DNA from: Schistosoma haematobium
Taxonomy: Eukaryota > Platyhelminthes > Trematoda > Strigeidida > Schistosomatidae
Assembly (NCBI RefSeq): GCF_000699445.3
Contig: NC_067196.1
Span: forward strand, 7,249,616 to 7,313,615
Reading direction: 5' to 3'
DNA: 64,000 bases
Shown: one piece after another, positions 13,696-28,600 of the stretch
How positions within the stretch are numbered: position 1 is the stretch's first letter
Layout of the letters: each line of letters starts with the position of its first letter
Made by a program: the position numbers and the translations under genes
The notes under the pieces: model-generated
Databases searched by the model: none
What the model saw: the letters and a program-made list of their open reading frames with translations, nothing else
Told to the model about the DNA's origin: nothing

Positions 13696-16600
13696 TACAG
13701 CCTACTTTTTAGATGTACCGTTCCCTTAGTATTTTAGATAGGAAAAATTTTGACTGTCGGCTAACCCATCTATCTTGACTCAAGATTTTCTTTGACTTTC
13801 TAAGAACTAAAGCAATATATATAAATGTGGAGAGAAAGATGAAGAAAGAGTTTTTTCATCAGGAAAATGAAATGTGAGAGTAAATTCCTTTTCTCAGTTT
13901 TTTTTATTTGTTTGTTCTATTGAATAAAAAAAATATTAGCTTCATTAATATAAATAGAAATTGAACTATACGATTGTTTATAATCTTGGTTGAATCTGAA
14001 TCATAGAGTAAACATCAACAGTGGGATTTAGGTACATTTAACTAATGAGCCCCATTTAAGACATAACGTGCTTCCAGTTTATCCTCTTACTAGCAACAAT
14101 CCATCTATTGTGTAGAAAGAATGTTGTGTATGTTGTTATTAGTTCTATTTTTCTTATTTGTTTCTTCTTTCCTATTTTATGATTATTCGTATTATTTTAG
14201 GCGTGTGTATCGCATAGTTTTCGACAAAGAATATTACAGAAGAAATCGAAAAAATTACAAAAACTTCGTGATAATTCTACACTGGTATGTTCTAAATTGA
14301 TTTTCTAGCTGTTGCTTGGTTTATTTATTCCTCGTACATTGATTACAATTGTGTTGTATGTTGATCCAAGATCTATATGCTTCAATAGATTTGTTTTGAT
14401 GGTTTGCATGTGTTTTTTATTTGATTGTTTATCTAGTAGAAAGAAGACGCAAGTGTTTATTCAGTATTTTATAACCTTTTTTTCGGTCATCATGATTAGT
14501 TAATTGAGAAAACAAATACAGTTTATGTTATTGTTTGACGTTCTACTGTGAATAGATTTTGTTTTGTAGACAATCGTATTGTCGATTAGGAGTTTTAAAG
14601 CCTAACATTTAATTCATATTAGCACTACTAGTATTTAAATCTGTATTACCCAGCTTCGGAGTTGGTGATATATATCGTCCTCGGTCTATCTGCTCAATAA
14701 TATACGGAAGAGAACTTGTCTCGAACAAGGTTATGGCCTTGACACGATAGGCTAGCTGATTCAACCTTAAGGCTAGAAATGAGTGAAACCTTTAGCAGAG
14801 AAAAACTATTATATTACCTAATTGAGTTGGCAAGCAAGAAATGATAAGAAAAAGGGATTTTTTTTACTGAATAGATTACTCACATATATGATTGGTGATG
14901 ACAATAATTGGACTAGATAAATTAAGTCATGGAAATATTGTTAATCCATTTATACATCAGTTGAATTAAGCTACCTGATTAGTATTTATTGTGAAGAGAA
15001 TTTTTCGTTTGTTGTAGTTCAACATTCTAACTAATAGTTATTATGATTAGAATTAGCTTAGGGCATAATGTACTGTTTAAAGTCTAGGTCGTAGTTACAG
15101 TTATCTCACTATATAGTTTCTTCTCCTTTCTCTTATAACTTTGTAGAATTCGGTTTTGAATTCGTCTATCTCTAAACTTTTCACCGATTTAATTATGGAA
15201 TTTTACCAAGATCTTTTTTGATATCAGTATTGTGAATGTTTGTTTTTAGCGAATGAAATTAAGATTTACAACTATTTTTTTTGAAGGCGATCTCGCTGGC
15301 TAATACATTTCAATTACTAAATAATATCTTCTATTCAATATTTTATATTTATTTATTTGAACACAAAGATATTGGTACAGTGGGGCACCAGATACATATG
15401 CGCCACACAAATATCATTTGATTTGTGTGAGGGCTAGGATACTTCCTAGTTGCCCAAACCGAAGCAGGTAGTTTTCTTGGGAAGCCACACCCGGAGCCTT
15501 CGACCTAAAGGTCTGATCCACAAGGCAGTGGAGCAACGTAAGAAGATGCAGTCCCATGGTAACCGGTGACCAACGATTGGTTCATACACCATTTGTTCCC
15601 TCAATATATTGGAGTCCATGTGCACCACTAGTTTAGAATCAGGGTTTTCCAACTACCGTAGGCGGACTCTCCGTGTCCATCAACTCGGTTAAAGCGTCCT
15701 CTCAATTTCGTAAACAACAGTAATGCCGCAAGAAGGCAGTAAATAGGACTTTCTTGGCAGTGGTTGTATTCACGTGGCCATGTGAGAGCGTTCCGAGAGG
15801 GAGAGCGGTCTGTCCTCATTCTCGGCCGTATCAGGGCATTTGGGGGCCTTCTATTCAATAACGTATGTAATACTATTTTCAAGCCTTCTAAATAAAATGA
15901 TTTGTAAATCAGAATTTAAATTGACCAAAATAATAAAAAAACGTTTAGTGATGAAGTGAAAAGAATTCACTTGTTTGATATCGGCTGTCAAATGTCATTG
16001 TTTTATACTTGAATCTCTTTTTTTTGTTCTCTCTCTTTCTCTTGGAGACGAGATTAGTTATCAATTGTTTTTCTCTACATAGCAATTTAATATTCATAGA
16101 ATTATTATCATTAGAAAGTTGTCATTTAAACATTTACTCATTCATAATTAACAGGCTAGTAAACACATAGCTAAGGCATATATTTATGTATTGTATGTTA
16201 TAGGTATTAAATTATGGCCACAAAAGTATACCAGTTTACAGAGTATCTTAATAAATGGTTATCCTATATTTTATGTACTGATTTAGTTCTTATTTTAAGA
16301 TGTAGATTTTAATTTAAAACTATTTGTATACTGTAATATTCTACTCAGAAAAGAATAATTGTTTAGCTCATTCTTATTAAACTGTTATATGCTTATTTTA
16401 TTCTTATTAAAATCTATGAATTCCAATGATAACCTGTTTAAAATGAACTAGGTTTGTGGATTAATTTAGTATACTATATTGTTCTTTATCAACTGTTTGT
16501 CTTTAGAACTTGAAAGAATCCAGTGTAGTTATCATTATTAATAATAGGGTTGTGGTCTGATGTGTGACGAAGTCTCAGCACGAATACTGAAGTTTCGACT

Positions 16601-19600
16601 AGCTTTCGCCAACTTGCGTCATTTATGGCGTAGGCGAGATATCCGTCTATCAACCAAAGAACGTGTTTACTGCGCAGCAGTTCGTTCCGTCCTACTTTAT
16701 GGCAGTTAAACATGGCCGGTAAGAGTGGAAGACATTCGTAGGTTACTAGTACTTGATCATAGGTGTCTTCGAAATATTGCTCGTATATCGCGGAACCATC
16801 GAGTAAGTAACGCAGTTGTTAGGAAACGGATACTAGGTAAGGATGGCAAATCAATTGATGAAGTAGTGAAACTTCATCAGTTGAGATGACTGGGACACGT
16901 GTTACGTATGTCCAACCACCGACTGCCTCGACGTGCGATGTTCGGTAGTATAAGAGTAAGATGGAGGAAAGCTAGGGGCGGCCAGACCAAAACAGGGCAC
17001 AAGTCCATGAAATCACTGACAAGTGGACTGAGTCATGTCGGTAGGTGTAGACTACCTGGTTGGGGACCTCGAGATGATAGCAACCGATGGTAAGAGACCC
17101 TGAATGACATGGCTCAAAGCCGTTTACAATGACGCAGGTGCATCCACTCTTTGTGTTCCTCCGAATTCTAATCTTCTGAATTGTTCATATCCCTTTTTTG
17201 TTTCTCTTTCCAAATTTATTTCACTGTATTATACTCTTTAAATAACATCTCCAAACCCTAATCTTCTCGATTACTGCCTATACTCTTTCTACCTTTACCA
17301 CTACGTGATTTGAATCGACAACTGCATCTGTGTGCTAATGTGGTATGGCAACTCGAACTGATGTACGTACGTCCGAAGTTCTACGTTGTTACTGACTGAC
17401 TAACTTAATTGTGATCATGAACAGTCGAAGTTAGACATTAACACCGTTGGATGCCGGCTCAGTGGTCTAGGTGTTAATCGTTCGCGCGTGAGACCGAAGA
17501 TCTGAGTTTGAGACGCGTATGTGGGATCGCGGGTGCACACTGCTGAGGAATCCCATAGTAAGACGAAACTTCCGGGTTTTCAATGATGGTCTGACATTGA
17601 TCGATTCATGTTCTCAATTAATTATAATCATACTAATTATCCCGATACTCATTAATTCTTCAATGTTTCTTACCTGATACAACTACGCTTGAGTTTATTC
17701 AGTTGTACGGCAAATTTCCAAATAACTATAAATTATCTAGTGGTTAATTACCTAGAGACTTATTTTGTAGAGTTTTAATAAATAGCTATTCCTACTTACT
17801 GATTTCAATAAAGTCAAGCTAAGAGAACAATCGATAATTGCTCTATACACCACATAAACAAATTGCACACATTGTCTAGTTACATAGTGTAATGATCAGA
17901 TTGAGATGTAATTGATCAGTATAAATCAGTCAATTATTAGTGAATAAACAAATAAATTACAACAGTGACCAAATCGGTATACAAATTCTTATTGCTTATC
18001 AATTTGAATGGTTATCATAAGTGAAAATATTACAACTATATCAATTTAATGCTGTTCACAAGTTTTGTTTTCTTCAGTTAATCATGTGTATAGAATGTTG
18101 TACAAACGAAGAAAAGCACACTATATGGATTACAAGTTTTCTAATTTAACCTATTAAGTTATAATTAAAGTACTTTTTTGTTGTCTGACATTTATCGTTT
18201 TCTTCTCTTTCATTTTACTAGTCGAAACAAGCATCAAATACCTCTTTATCTAGTTTACAACCATCAGAGAATAATTTGAACCAAGTAAATTCTGAAACAA
18301 TTGATAATACTACTTTAAATTTAGACAATGATAAATCCTGTAAGTGTATTTTCTAGTTCTCTTTGTTTTTTCATGAAATTACTTTGTTGTTTTTGCTATT
18401 GATAGACTGGAGGATTTCATGGTTAGACTTGTTTAAGATTAAACAAAGATGGATAGTGGCTAGCAGTGGAATCCAGTTTAACCACTGGATACCACTCTAA
18501 TCCTTAGGAAATTGATCCATTTCTTAGATAATAAAATACACTTGTCCTTTAGGTTACTTCTCATCGCCATCGATTGACCTTCACTCTTCGTCTTCCATTA
18601 GATCCTGATATCTGAATTCTTCTTGGCACTTTGTGTACCACAAATTCATTTTCGAATCATATCATTTAAACCTAGTCTTTATTGCTACTATTACTGTTAC
18701 TAATAATACAAACCTGAGATTTGTCTTGATAACTTCATCTCGTTTCGCTAATGTAGTTTGGCATTTTTTTTAACTGATCTGTATATTTTTCACGTACTAC
18801 GTCACTTGAAACTGACTAATTGTTAAGTGAAGTGAGTTTATACCTGCTGATTAATGAAAATTATAATTTTGTGATGTATTATTTCTTGTATTGTCGATCG
18901 ATTACGTAAAGATCATTTCAGTTAGTTTAATGCTTAGTTTAAATAAACAAATGACAGTGATTCTTATCAATTTTAGTGACTTTCATCTATCGAAGAATCG
19001 TCTTCCTGTTAGTGCGTTCGTAAATTTCATTGAAAGGAGGATTTTTTTGTTATTCTTGGCTTTTGAATCTCGAATAAGCAAATAAAAATCATTATAATCA
19101 GTAATGTTTGCCTAATTGTTTCATCATTCAGAGAGTAATCTTCTGTAGTAGGATGGTTTTTTTTCTGCTTCTTTTTTTGAAGTCCCAATTCTGGATTCTA
19201 GTGAACATCCTCCAAGTCATTCAACATGGCCACCTCCATCATCTAACAATACTCGTATGAATTATCCTTTAAAACCAGAAGAATCTTCGCCTAAATTAAA
19301 ATCAGGTCATACACCTAGTGGTGTATCTTTGTTACCTCCAACTAGACGTCGTCTACCAGCTGAAAATTCCTTATCAAAAGGTTCACGTTCTACTAGTCAA
19401 AATTCTGTTAATAATACTGTTATTAATCATTCTGAATATTCAAATGTAGATTCAAACGAGTAAGTTGAACATAAAAATATTTTTCTTCATGGTTTCTATG
19501 AATTCAGTTTTTTAAAAAATCCCATAAAACACCTAGAATTGTACAATTTGAACTGATGTAAATACGTTTAAAATTGCTTATAACTGACTGATTGTATTTC

Positions 19601-22600
19601 ACGGAATTTGTCAGCTCACCTAATCAATAGATTATGCGCATAACTGGCGTATGTGTACGTTCTTGGGTCACTCTTATCTTCAATGTGATAGAGCTAGTGA
19701 ATCTCTTTAGATAAGTAGAGTAATTAACGCTCACAATTACTGGAGCAACATTCTTTGAACAAACGGATTCCTTTGGAATAGTGTTGATATGATGAAACGA
19801 AAAGTCAATTTTCGATTGAGTTTACTCATTATGATTTTAGTTCAAGATTCAATGTAATGATTACTCAATGTAGTATTTGCTTTTCCTTTCTCGTATGATA
19901 TTTTATTCTGTCTAATATGCGATATTTTTGTATCCGATTGACATGAACTATGCTCAGTATGTGATTTGTTATAACTCTAAATGTGTTTCATATATGTGAA
20001 TTACATTCTAATTATTAATCAAAATGGGTGTACAATCAATACATAAATGCGTGTATTTTAGACTAGAGGTGCAGTCGTCGTCGTGTTTTGGGGTTAATAA
20101 ATCATCACTTATACCAGTCTTTGTGTTCTTACTTTCGCGTCGTGGGAATTGCAGAGGTCCCTCATTCCGAGTATAAGTGATAAGCGTTTCCGATATAACA
20201 ATCAACGACAACCAAATACAAAAGGTAGCATTAAAAGAGCCAAGACAATAAGCATTCAAACGACAAATTATAATAAGTGTTAATGAAGATATTCACAAAT
20301 TGCTATGATTCGCTTAAGCTTCTGATGGGAATAGTAACATTTTTCAGAAATTAGTTTTTGCTTACCAATAGCCGATAACAATCACTATTTTCATAGAATA
20401 GTATAAAATTCTTGTCAGTAATTCTGACGATACTTTATAAAGTCTTTACAGCTGTAAACGCTTCAGCATAAATCTGTTTTTTTTTCTAATCATTTTTAGT
20501 TCTTTCTTTAATGAGTTGACGTGTCCCAACAAATCTTCATCGTACTGTTTAGTAGTATGAATAGATGTTATAAACTGAAAAATACATATGTAGTAGTAAC
20601 TAATTTTTTTAAATGAATTTTTCTTTACAATTCATGTAATTTGGGTATGACTCTTTTATTTAAACTTACAAACATTGGTATAAAAGGGCATTATCTCTGT
20701 GCTAATGTGGTATGGCAACTCGAACTGATGTACGTACATACATAGTTCTGCGTTGCTGCTGGCTGCTGGCGGTAGTATGAATAGGTGCTAAAAACTGAAA
20801 AATACGTATTTAGTAAAAACTAGTTTTTTCTTTACAATTCATGTAAGTTAGGTATGAATTTTTTATTTAAACTGACAAACATCGATGCAAAAGAACACCA
20901 ATATATATATATATATATCATAAAAAGTAGTTATCATTAGAATTATGTGTGGCCCGGGATATTGTCCGTGTGCCTAACTCGAAGCAGTTAGTTTTCAAGC
21001 AACTATTCTCCTTGCCTTTGACTTAGAGATTTATTCCATGAGACAGGGGAACAACTTTAGGAGATGCGGTCACACGGTATCCGGTGACTAAGAGTTTGTT
21101 CCTACTCCAATTTTCCCTTAGGATCCTGGAGCCTATGTGCTTCACTGATTTGTAATTAGGGTTTTCTGACTCCCCTGGATTGACACTCTGTACCCACCAA
21201 CTCGTTTAAAGCATCGGATATTCCTTTTTCATCCTCTCTAGTTTTTTTAAAAACCATCGTCACCGTGAAAAGGCAACGGGTAAAAATAGATACGATACGT
21301 ATAATATAGTGGTTACGTAGCAGTGAGAACTCAATCCAAGAGAATTTACCCATTTTTAATTCATTATATGCGTTAATTAAACATTGACACTTTATCTTTT
21401 GTGACAAAATAGTGATTTTGTATTTATAACTGTAACGCTTGATGAAGAATTTGTCTAAAATAATTGTTCGCTCTAAAAACTTTTGTCCTTGAATATTCTA
21501 TGAGGATTTTTGTGTAGTTATGTGCTTGGCAGTAGAAAAACTAAATTATATATTTTAATAAGAGTTGGATATGTCTGCTACTAATTTGCTTAGATATTCG
21601 ACTCTTAGTCGGTGAGTTAACGTAAACAAGCTTTAGTCTACCCTTTCCATGACTTAACTGTGGCAGTAATATTTTTCACACAAATGTACATTATATAGTC
21701 TTGTTGTCCTTAATGTGTCTCATCGTTATATATCCCATAAATAATTTTGTGTATTTTGTGAATGAAATCCTTATTTTATTTATTTGATCCATCTCGTCAC
21801 TTGATTTTTTCTCCTAAACTGAACACGAAAAATTATTAGACGGTTGCTTGTCTAAGTTATGTAAATTTAAACATCCTGGATGAAGTGCTACGAGTAAGGA
21901 TGGACAGTTGTTAGTCATGCTATTGCATATAATAAAGTATATATTGATGTAACTATACATTTACAGATAGTTTTGTACCCCAGTGTATACTCACGTGTTT
22001 TTTTTCTCATGACTTTTTTACATTGTTTTATTTGTTTTCTCATTAGATCAATGAGTTCGAATCTCCATTGTACAGATAATCCAATAACCAGTAACGATAC
22101 ATCGTTGAAATTAAGCGATTATGATAAAAATCCTCTACCAGATAAACCACAGCTTAATAAAGTTCGTTCAGTAGTTAGTCTTTCTGGAACTCCACCAACA
22201 TTACCTAGTGCTTTAAATTTAATTAATTCAAACGATTGGGAAGATAAAGTGACTGGATTAGAACTATTGGCACAAATTGTTACAGAACAGTCAGTACATT
22301 TAGTACAAACTACACAAACTGGTTCTGCTTCAGCTGGTTCTTCTAGACAGCCTGCTACAAATTTATCCAGTTCAGCGCCAACATTGATACTTACTGCCGA
22401 AACACTAAGTCAAGCTGTACAAGCTGTAATAACTGAATGCAGAAATCTACGTTCTCAAGTAATAAACACAATTTCTTGATGATTGAAATAAAATAAAATA
22501 TTTCTATCATTTTTAAAACTCAGTTTCCTGCAAACATTTTGTGTGATTTGAAATTGATATGAGTCATCTGAGTTCCTAATTCTTTTCTACTAATGTTTCC

Positions 22601-25600
22601 ACAATTTGAGTGGAGTATTCTAAATCCTTGATCATATGGGGATACGCTCGTCTATCTACAAAATCTGAATATCAGACTGTTTCCTTCTTTTTCAATTTCA
22701 ACACGCTAGTTAGAAAATATCAAATGATCAGTAAATTAAATATCGCGTAGTTTCTCCATGCTGTGTTTGACGCATACACTTATCAAAAGTGGTGGATGGA
22801 AAACTTTGAATCTACAGTTTAATTTTGTTATTGATAAGCAATGATGTTTATTATGTGAATTTTAGTCTTGTATCACAATAAGGAACCTTCTAAATGCGTA
22901 ATTCTATTGACTTTGTTACTAGAGGATACAGGTTGAACAAGTTAGGAATACTTTACTAATAATGGTCTAGATTTGAATTGCGTAGAAGTTGTCTCCATAA
23001 ATTTCATCACTTCGACGTGGATTTCAGTTAGTATTGGGTTGTTGGAGAAATTTGGGACAATTTCCTGGTTTCACATTTATTCCCAAGTACTTCTAAGAGA
23101 AAAGCATTCGACATCAGATTTGAAGGTTCTGGGTTCTGTTCCCACTAGGTTCATTGTATGATAAAACAATTGTCTAGCGTTCTTTGTTAAAAGTGAAGCA
23201 GTGACTCAGTGGTTAAGATTTTCAAATTTCAGCTAATAAGCCCACGGATTCTAACGTCATGTTTCCTAATTTGGTTTAGACAGTGGCACAGTATCACCAC
23301 CCCTCACATTTAAGGTGTGACTCGATTCTAAGTATTCGAATCTGTACTTAGTAAGTAGTTAATAGTGACACTTATTTATGCAAGGCGTATCTCCAGACTT
23401 CAATTTACGTACAAGTTCAGATCATTTAAATCTGTATTTCACATTCAGAGACGTTACCACCGAATTGTCTGGGTTGGAATTTACCTGCATTAGAACTGAC
23501 ATGTGTTCACTTACTGATATTACTCAACATAATATTATCTCTTCCTGGATTACGCTCGAATTCATCCGATGAAGCTTGGAGTTTATCCATTAGGTTAAAT
23601 GATTTGACACGTTAGTACACTCTTTTTCTAGTTAAGTTATTGAAGGGAATCTACAGGAAGCTCTAGACTTTGTTATCGTGCTGCATATTACTCATCTATA
23701 ATTGTCTATTATTGTTTTAGTCATATTGCCCAATCTTATTTCATGTGTTCTAATACCTCAATATGTTTTAACTTTGATATAATTTTAATAATACTATTCA
23801 GTTTGATAGATGATTATTTCATTATTTTTCTTTGCTTCGCGATAATCTAATGGAAGGTTTCACGTCAAGCTGTACAAACTATGGGTAGTTTATTTCAGGG
23901 TTTAAATAGAGCAATGGATCCACATGTCGATGTATGTATACGAGTATTGTTAAGTAAAACTGGTGAAGCGGCTGCTGCTTTCTTACGCGATGAAGTTTCT
24001 GTAATTATGGATGAAGTTATTCAACATGCTAGTCCATCGCGTACACTACAAGCCTTGATTCAACATGGCATAGGGTAAGTATAAATGTTATCTATGTAGT
24101 TATGTAGTAATATTGTCATCTGATTAATAAAAACAATATAATAATACCATCAAAATGAAATGAAAAGGCTTTCGCAACTACACAGGAAGACGAGTAGCTG
24201 AAGCTTTCTATATATTGTTTAATCCTACTGCCCTCAACAGAAACGAATGATTCACTATCTATCCGACTTGGACCATCTATCCGAGCTACTATGTCTGATT
24301 GTATTCACATCTCACGCCGTTATCGTACATACAAATTAAGCTCTATCCCTTCGCACCACAAATGCCACATTTTTTCGTTCTTTAACATACATACATACAC
24401 AAATATACAAACATGCTTTACATAAATCACCTTGACTGGAATGACGTGACATCGACTTCTTCAGGCCTGTTTTTGATTGGTCATCCCGTACTATGACGAA
24501 ATGGCCGTCCAGTGCTTATAGGTTTCCCATGGTGGTCTAGCTTTAATCGACTTATGAATCCAACTATTAAATTATACTTGCTTTAATCCTTTGTACTATT
24601 TAAACTTGGTTTAATTTAATTTGTTTACTTATTCTTTAAAGAATTGACTTACATTGAGTCACGAAACATCAGAAAATTTAAAAACTTAATTTTTCTGCTC
24701 ACTGGGATATTACTTTTGTTAATAACAACCTATCCAATGCTCAATTTCTTTGAGATTACCAAGTCAAACCATGGTAGTGATAACTATTGCCATTTTAGTT
24801 ATTAGGTCGTTTAAATAAAACTTTTTAATTAGCTAATTTTCTCATCTTAAATGACTTTTATCAAAGTGTTTCACTTACTAGATGTTTAAAAAATTATGAC
24901 AAACCTGTGTAGATTTCTAAAAGAAGTGTAGTATCACTCTTAAGACCTACATCATCATGAAATACTAACCTATTTTCATCATATTAGCGTTGATCGAGTT
25001 CTATACTTAGAAAATGCAATACTACTTTTCAGTTAACTTTCAAATTCATCAATTAATTAGGTATACAGCCTGATTTTTTGTACTTTTTTACACCTATTGA
25101 TATTGTGTGTGTACATTTAAGTTTACTGCATTGTTCTATTGTCTAGCTTAAGTATTGTTAGTAATCTTTTGGGATAACCAGTATTTTGACTTTGAATGTA
25201 TGACCATTTTAATGGTTAGAATTTGATCAACACTATGAAGTATTTGACATATACGTCATTGCTTACTGTTCAGTGTTCGACCAATGGTAGTCCTACAGAA
25301 GATCACTCGTGGCCCGTATAGCTCAGTTGTATTGTTCCGGATTAATAAACTGGGTGATATGTGCTCGATTCCGCCAGGAAGCATTAGTTCCCTTGTGATT
25401 ATAGGTACACCTTAGTGACGAGTTCCAAATAGCACTAAACCTGGGCTCGTAGTTTCCTGTCGACTAACTTCAACCATTACCTTACATTTCAATGCAATGT
25501 ATGTGATGATGAGTTACTTAAACTTGCGGCCAAATCGCAACTTGACTTACATGAAATAGGTCATTACTCAGTGAGTAATTAATTGTAAATAGAATAATAA

Positions 25601-28600
25601 ACTTCTAGTCGATCGTCGATACTTTTATTTATTGTTACACTCACTGATAATCCCTAAGATTAACGACTGTTAATGCATCTGAACTGTTGGTCAATCACTT
25701 ATAGTCATGTTAATGAATTCGATAGGGTGAGTCATTCTACTTTATTGAAAAGTATAAGATATTCTGAGTATTCTATCCAAACATATAGAATTGTTTCCCC
25801 TTATGAAACTTTTCTTTTTGCCGATAGACTAATGTCACTAGTATTAATCAAAGTATACAATTTTCACTTCGTTTAGCAATTTTAAATAAAGAAGAGGCAG
25901 TTAACATGTCAGGCGATGTAATCCCATCACGTATATACTTAAACCTTACGAAATTTTGCTCCCTGTCTGTACACATCTAGTTTAAACGAGTTTGAAGACT
26001 CATCTACGTTTTGCCGTTTCCAGTCATACATATGGCCGTTTGGTTTTTCTACACTCACTCTTTGAAAACATGGCATGTGAACCAATCAACTTAAGAAACA
26101 AACGATCTTTGTTTAATAATAACATAAACTAATAATGCAACCAGAATACTATGTAATGTTCAAATTTTTCAAGAAAGAAATAGTATATATAGTGAAATGA
26201 TTGAAGTGGGCTGTTTCAGTTGTTCAGGCTCAACAGTCTATAACAAGCTTCAACAGTAAAATATCCAAACATCCAATGATAAACATATATTCAGTTCTGA
26301 GATCAAATAATATGTATGTAGGCCCTAATGTCATCTTGAGTCCTACATTCATCTATTCAGTGGATGGTTATAAGTAGTTGTGTTGGAACATTGGTTTATA
26401 TTTAGAATTTATTGAAATGAATATTCTTCGTTTATTTATATTTATATGTGTATATTTCTGTCTTGAAGTCATAAAAATCCAGCTGTTCGATTGCAGACAG
26501 CATTACTTGTCTCTCGTATCGTTGAAAACTTATGTAATCATGGACGTATGAATTTATCGAATCGTAACAATATTAATCGTGGATCTGGTGGCAGTAATAA
26601 TAATAATAATCCTACTGTTGGTCGTTTATCATCATGGGGTTCAACAGGAAACTTGAATTCTGTTTCTTCAGCTAATTTATCTTCATCGAATTCAGTTTTT
26701 CTAGGTGGATTTATGGAACGTTTAGTTAGTGCACTTAGTCAATTTCTCACTGATGGAAATCAAGAAACACGGTAAGTTATATATATAACATATAAGTTTC
26801 ATATATTTTCAGTTTGCTATAAACAACTATCTTTTAATAATTGCTTGTATGACCCGTGTATCAATTAAAGGGTATGTATAAAAAACAGGACTATCTAATG
26901 CATTACTTTGTGGTTGTGCAAACTGGTATTTAACAGTAAAGAACATTCATCAGCCATTACTGTTTGACCATAGGTGCCTTCAAAATAGTGTTTAGGCAAA
27001 TTGGGATGTTGATATAATTGTTATTAATCATCGATTGATGTGATTAAGACATGTTACCTATGTTTAACTCCGATCTCACCTCGCCATGTGATGTTGGCTG
27101 GCGTTGAAGTAGGTTGTAATAAGCCTAAGAGAGGTCAACCCAAAAAGTAACATCGTGTGAAGTCGTTAATCATTAGTTTAACCCATATTGGTAGTTTAAG
27201 TGATTATTATGATTAATAATCTGAGACGATGAGTCACATGGATCAGAATCGGTCACAACGATAGATGCTCAATTTTTTACTTTAGTTTTCTTCCGCCTTG
27301 ACTTTTTGTATCAAGTTCTCAGTTCATATTCTTTCTTATTATCATTGCTGCTACACTATTTGAACCTCTTTTTCTATTTTTCCTCTTAATCTTATGTCGT
27401 CGTGCTACTGAGATATGACAACTTGACGACACACATAACTTTGCCAGGCTGTATTTTATGTCCGACTAATTGCGTTATCTATTTATTTTTACTTGAGTGC
27501 ATAATTTTAAAGAATTTTAACTTTGTCATTGTGAAGAATGTAATTGGTATTTAATCACTCTTACTATCGTCTATTAGTTTAACTCACAAGTTAGTTACTA
27601 CCTGGACTCAGTAGCTAAATGGATAGCGCGACAAAATTGGGAGTCCTACTGGGTTCGAGTTTCGGAGTGAACATCAACTCTAGGATGCAGATACATCCAG
27701 TTGATGAGCCTCAAATAGGACGAAATACGTGTCCTGGATACCACTGATACCCACCATCTATTTATTCTTATAGTGCTTATGACTTAAGGAAAATATCGAA
27801 GCCTGACACAGGATGCGCATATGTCAATGAGAGATTGGTCATTTTCAGTCTTCAATGTCAATGATAAGATTCAAATAACCAATACATAATGGATGAAACT
27901 TCACCCGGTTGCACAGGCTAGTGGCTATCTAGACACAGTAGCTAAGTAGAAAACGCGATGACGTTTGAAGCAAACAGTACTGGGTTTGTGTGAACATCAA
28001 CTCTGAGATGCTAGTACATCCAGTTGACGAGTCCAGAATAAGATGAAACGTGCGTCATGGATTTCACCACTAGCCACCATCCATCTTCGTTTATAATGTT
28101 TATAAGTTTATTTCATGTTTCATATTCATTTTTCTACTTTATTTTTTGATCCTATATTCAAATATTATTGTTATTCGTTTAACTGTTAAGTTGCATTCAA
28201 ACTCTCAAAGTTTGAATTAAGTCAACAGATGAAGCAATTTACGATGATTGTCATCATAGTAATGTTATATAGCAAACATAAAGTTTTCGTTGCTGTACAT
28301 AGTTGGTTTCTTTAAAATGTAAACTAATGACTTTTGCTTCATTTTTCTACGTTGATTTTACTTTCATGGATTCATTGTTGACTACTCCAGTCACCTGTTT
28401 GAAATATTTTATAAACTAATACAAAATTATCAGTATGGGGATTTGTTGAGATTATAGTATTTTAAAAGTCGAATTCACGAGTCGATCTAACCTTGGCTAC
28501 CATTGAAAACCTCAGAAATTCATATATGAAAATACTACAATCCCCACATACTGATAATAATTATGTTTTCACTAGTGACTAGCTTCAAGATGGAAATCCT

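Larger units (their letters stand above)
11563..14200 (+). other. TOGARAM intron 2
   Basis: It contains one SINE-C copy (11766-11965) and an (AT)n tract (13653-13692). The phrase around 12600-12680 is repeated around 13570-13650, a short duplicated unit of unknown type. The rest is AT-rich with no coding or repeat signal I recognise. Confidence 0.5.
14285..18221 (+). other. TOGARAM intron 3
   Basis: It contains repeat D on minus (15370-15860), a LINE-B 3' copy (16545-17405) and a SINE-B copy (17438-17625). Nothing recognised in 14290-15365, 15865-16540 and 17630-18220. Confidence 0.5.
18340..22046 (+). other. TOGARAM introns 4 and 5 (around exon 5)
   Basis: Intron 4 (18340-19182) holds a 45-base SINE-A fragment at 18450-18495 and a possible very old LINE tail at 18560-18830. 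Intron 5 (19460-22046) holds an LTR-like repeat (19967-20200), a LINE-B tail (20690-20770) and repeat D on minus (20955-21235). Nothing recognised in 19480-19960 and 21240-22040. Confidence 0.5.
27585..28098 (+). repeat. SINE-A tandem pair (period about 330)
   Basis: Two heads, at about 27604 and 27932, are separated by one complete 3' module in the same orientation. Each is followed by a hammerhead motif (27695-27739 and 28018-28062). The head of copy 1 has GGGTTCGAGTTTC as B box; copy 2 has lost it. This matches the tandem arrangement known for Sm-alpha-like elements. Confidence 0.8.
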
